Shown here: positions 62,835 to 64,000 of the stretch, piece after piece
How positions within the stretch are numbered: the stretch's first letter is position 1
Layout of the letters: every line of letters starts with the position of its first letter
DNA from: Chryseobacterium oryzae
GTDB lineage: Bacteria > Bacteroidota > Bacteroidia > Flavobacteriales > Weeksellaceae
Reading direction: 5' to 3'
NCBI RefSeq assembly: GCF_022811665.1
Contig: NZ_CP094529.1
Location: 1,488,001 to 1,552,000 of the forward strand
Length of the DNA stretch: 64,000 bases
Translations under genes and position numbers: made by a program
The notes under the pieces: model-generated
Told to the model about the DNA's origin: nothing
What the model saw: only the letters and a program-made list of their open reading frames with translations
The model's database searches: none

Positions 62835-63929
62835 ATGAAGAGTTTTTGTGCAATTATTTTAGGTTTACTTTTTCAATTCACTTATTGTCAGTCAAAAATA
62901 AAATCTATTTCTCCGACTGTAGATTTGCATAATTCTTTAAACATCCAAATTATTGAAACTTTAGGTAACTTTTTAGAAACTAAAGATTCTAAATTGTGGC
63001 TTGAATCCGATTTCAAAAAATTCCAGTTTCCTTTTTACGAAATTATGGATATTCAAAACGGAAAAATGGGATCAGATTTTTATCAACCTTCACTCATGGA
63101 AATTATTCCAACCGATAAGGATGACCAAAAAATCATAAAAATAGCTTTCATAGGATACAATCCAAAAACAAAATCTAATCTGATTAAAGCAATTTATAAT
63201 ATGATTGCTTCTAAAAAAGAGGGAAAAATATTCTTCAGCAAGTATATAAATTATGCTACAAAAGATTGGACAGAGAAGAAAGAAGACAACATTACCTACT
63301 CTATTTCGCCATTAAAAAAAGCAAACAATATAGAAATTGAAAAGCAAAAAACAGATATTAAGCAGCTTTCAGAGTTTTTTGAAACTGAGAAATTCCCGAT
63401 TTATTACTATTCAACAGTTTCTCCTGAAGAAGCATTCAAATTGAAAGGTTTTGATTATCATCCAATGATGTACACCGATCAATCGGGTGGTTTCGCAGAA
63501 CCTTATAACATTATTATATCTGGAAATAACTCAGAATATTACACTCACGAAGTGGTTCATCTTTACACCGCAAAACTTTTCCCGAAGATAAATTCTTATT
63601 TCGATGAAGGAATTGCCACTTATTTTGGAGGAAGCGGAAAGTATGATTATCTGTGGCAAAAAGAAAAACTAAAGAAGTATTTAAAGGAAAATCCTGACTT
63701 TGATGTTTTCAAACACTTCAATATATATGAAAAACTTTATTTTGAGAAAGAAACTCCAATACCTTACGTAGTTTCTGCAGTACTTTGCGAAATGATTCTT
63801 ATTAAATTTGGAAAAGAAAAGCTTTTTACGGTTTTTAAAAATGGAAATTCAGTAGAGAAAGTATTAGAATCCTTTCATTTAAACCAAAAAAACATCAATT
63901 CTGAATTAAGGCAGTTTCTGAAAAATTAA
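62835..63929 (+). CDS. Secreted putative zinc metallopeptidase (HExxH, gluzincin-like)
   Basis: The protein has 364 residues with a signal peptide ending near TYCQ. The first 180 residues match no domain I know. The catalytic-type motif is H238-E-V-V-H242 (THEVVHLYT), with a third ligand E258 in FDEGIATYFGG, the gluzincin spacing and the DEG(I/L)A pattern seen in M1-like or peptidase_MA-like domains. The C-terminal helices (KFGKEKLFTVFKNGNS) fit such a domain. Located 37 nt after holA; function unknown but probably an exported protease or peptidase-like protein. Confidence 0.7.
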   Translation: MKSFCAIILGLLFQFTYCQSKIKSISPTVDLHNSLNIQIIETLGNFLETKDSKLWLESDFKKFQFPFYEIMDIQNGKMGSDFYQPSLMEIIPTDKDDQKIIKIAFIGYNPKTKSNLIKAIYNMIASKKEGKIFFSKYINYATKDWTEKKEDNITYSISPLKKANNIEIEKQKTDIKQLSEFFETEKFPIYYYSTVSPEEAFKLKGFDYHPMMYTDQSGGFAEPYNIIISGNNSEYYTHEVVHLYTAKLFPKINSYFDEGIATYFGGSGKYDYLWQKEKLKKYLKENPDFDVFKHFNIYEKLYFEKETPIPYVVSAVLCEMILIKFGKEKLFTVFKNGNSVEKVLESFHLNQKNINSELRQFLKN

Positions 63930-64000
63930 AAAAACAATATTATTTAATTTACTTTTCAGATATTAAATATTGATAACTATCATCAAATTAACTTTAATAA
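63930..64000. other. End of window, no gene seen
   Basis: 71 nt of AT-rich sequence after the metallopeptidase stop; no clear terminator or start of a new gene. Confidence 0.6.

Overview
The window looks like a piece of a Bacteroidota chromosome, most likely from a Chryseobacterium-like flavobacterium (Weeksellaceae). The signs are a SusC/SusD pair, TAnnTTTG-type -7 promoter elements, few Shine-Dalgarno sequences, AT-rich intergenic DNA, and NrtR-type (degenerate Nudix plus winged helix) sugar regulators. Genus is inferred from overall resemblance, not from a marker gene.

Positions 1-54,010 form one very large polysaccharide utilisation locus for acetylated, feruloylated arabino-glucuronoxylan. 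All of it is on the minus strand except the araR regulator gene. Read in the direction of transcription (right to left) it holds: xylR, xylB and xylA; susC and susD; the glucuronate (Ashwell) pathway uxuA, a short-chain reductase in the uxuB role, uxaC, kdgK, eda and exuT; a GH95; two GH43 with C-terminal beta-sandwich domains; a CE1-like esterase; GH43-CBM6, GH27, GH43-CBM6, GH43-CBM6; GH97; GH115; GH51; araB, araD, araA, a GalM-type epimerase and a Na+/sugar symporter; then, beyond araR and an unrelated endonuclease-fold gene, GH127, a CE20-like acetylesterase, a GPH-type symporter, a GH10 xylanase, a cytoplasmic GH43 and the start of a GH67. Together these genes cover backbone cleavage, removal of acetyl, feruloyl, arabinosyl, methylglucuronosyl and galactosyl decorations, uptake, and conversion of xylose, arabinose and glucuronate to central metabolites.

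The locus is split into several transcripts. Hairpin terminators lie after susD, after the GH43 at 32.9 kb, after GH115 and after the Na+ symporter. Five 21-bp sites with the pattern TAARTGT-N7-ACAYTTA lie before araR, araB, GH51, the esterase and (distally) xylR, and I propose them as AraR-type operators. A 26-bp perfect palindrome and scattered ATGATAA boxes lie before xylR.

The intergenic DNA of the locus carries three families of structured repeats. The most notable is a roughly 80-140 nt element present five times (2.95, 6.5, 14.0, 23.4, 36.3 kb). Its conserved arms show base-pair covariation in one helix register and flank a hairpin whose sequence changes from copy to copy while pairing is kept.

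From 54 to 64 kb the DNA is visibly more AT-rich and holds ordinary genes: a VIT/CCC1 metal transporter, a degenerate retropepsin-like protein, an unusual ABC ATPase with its membrane partner, DUF2911, GNAT and cupin proteins, an HsdR-N-type nuclease-fold protein divergent from holA, and a secreted HExxH protein. I saw no rRNA, tRNA, CRISPR array, prophage or transposase gene.
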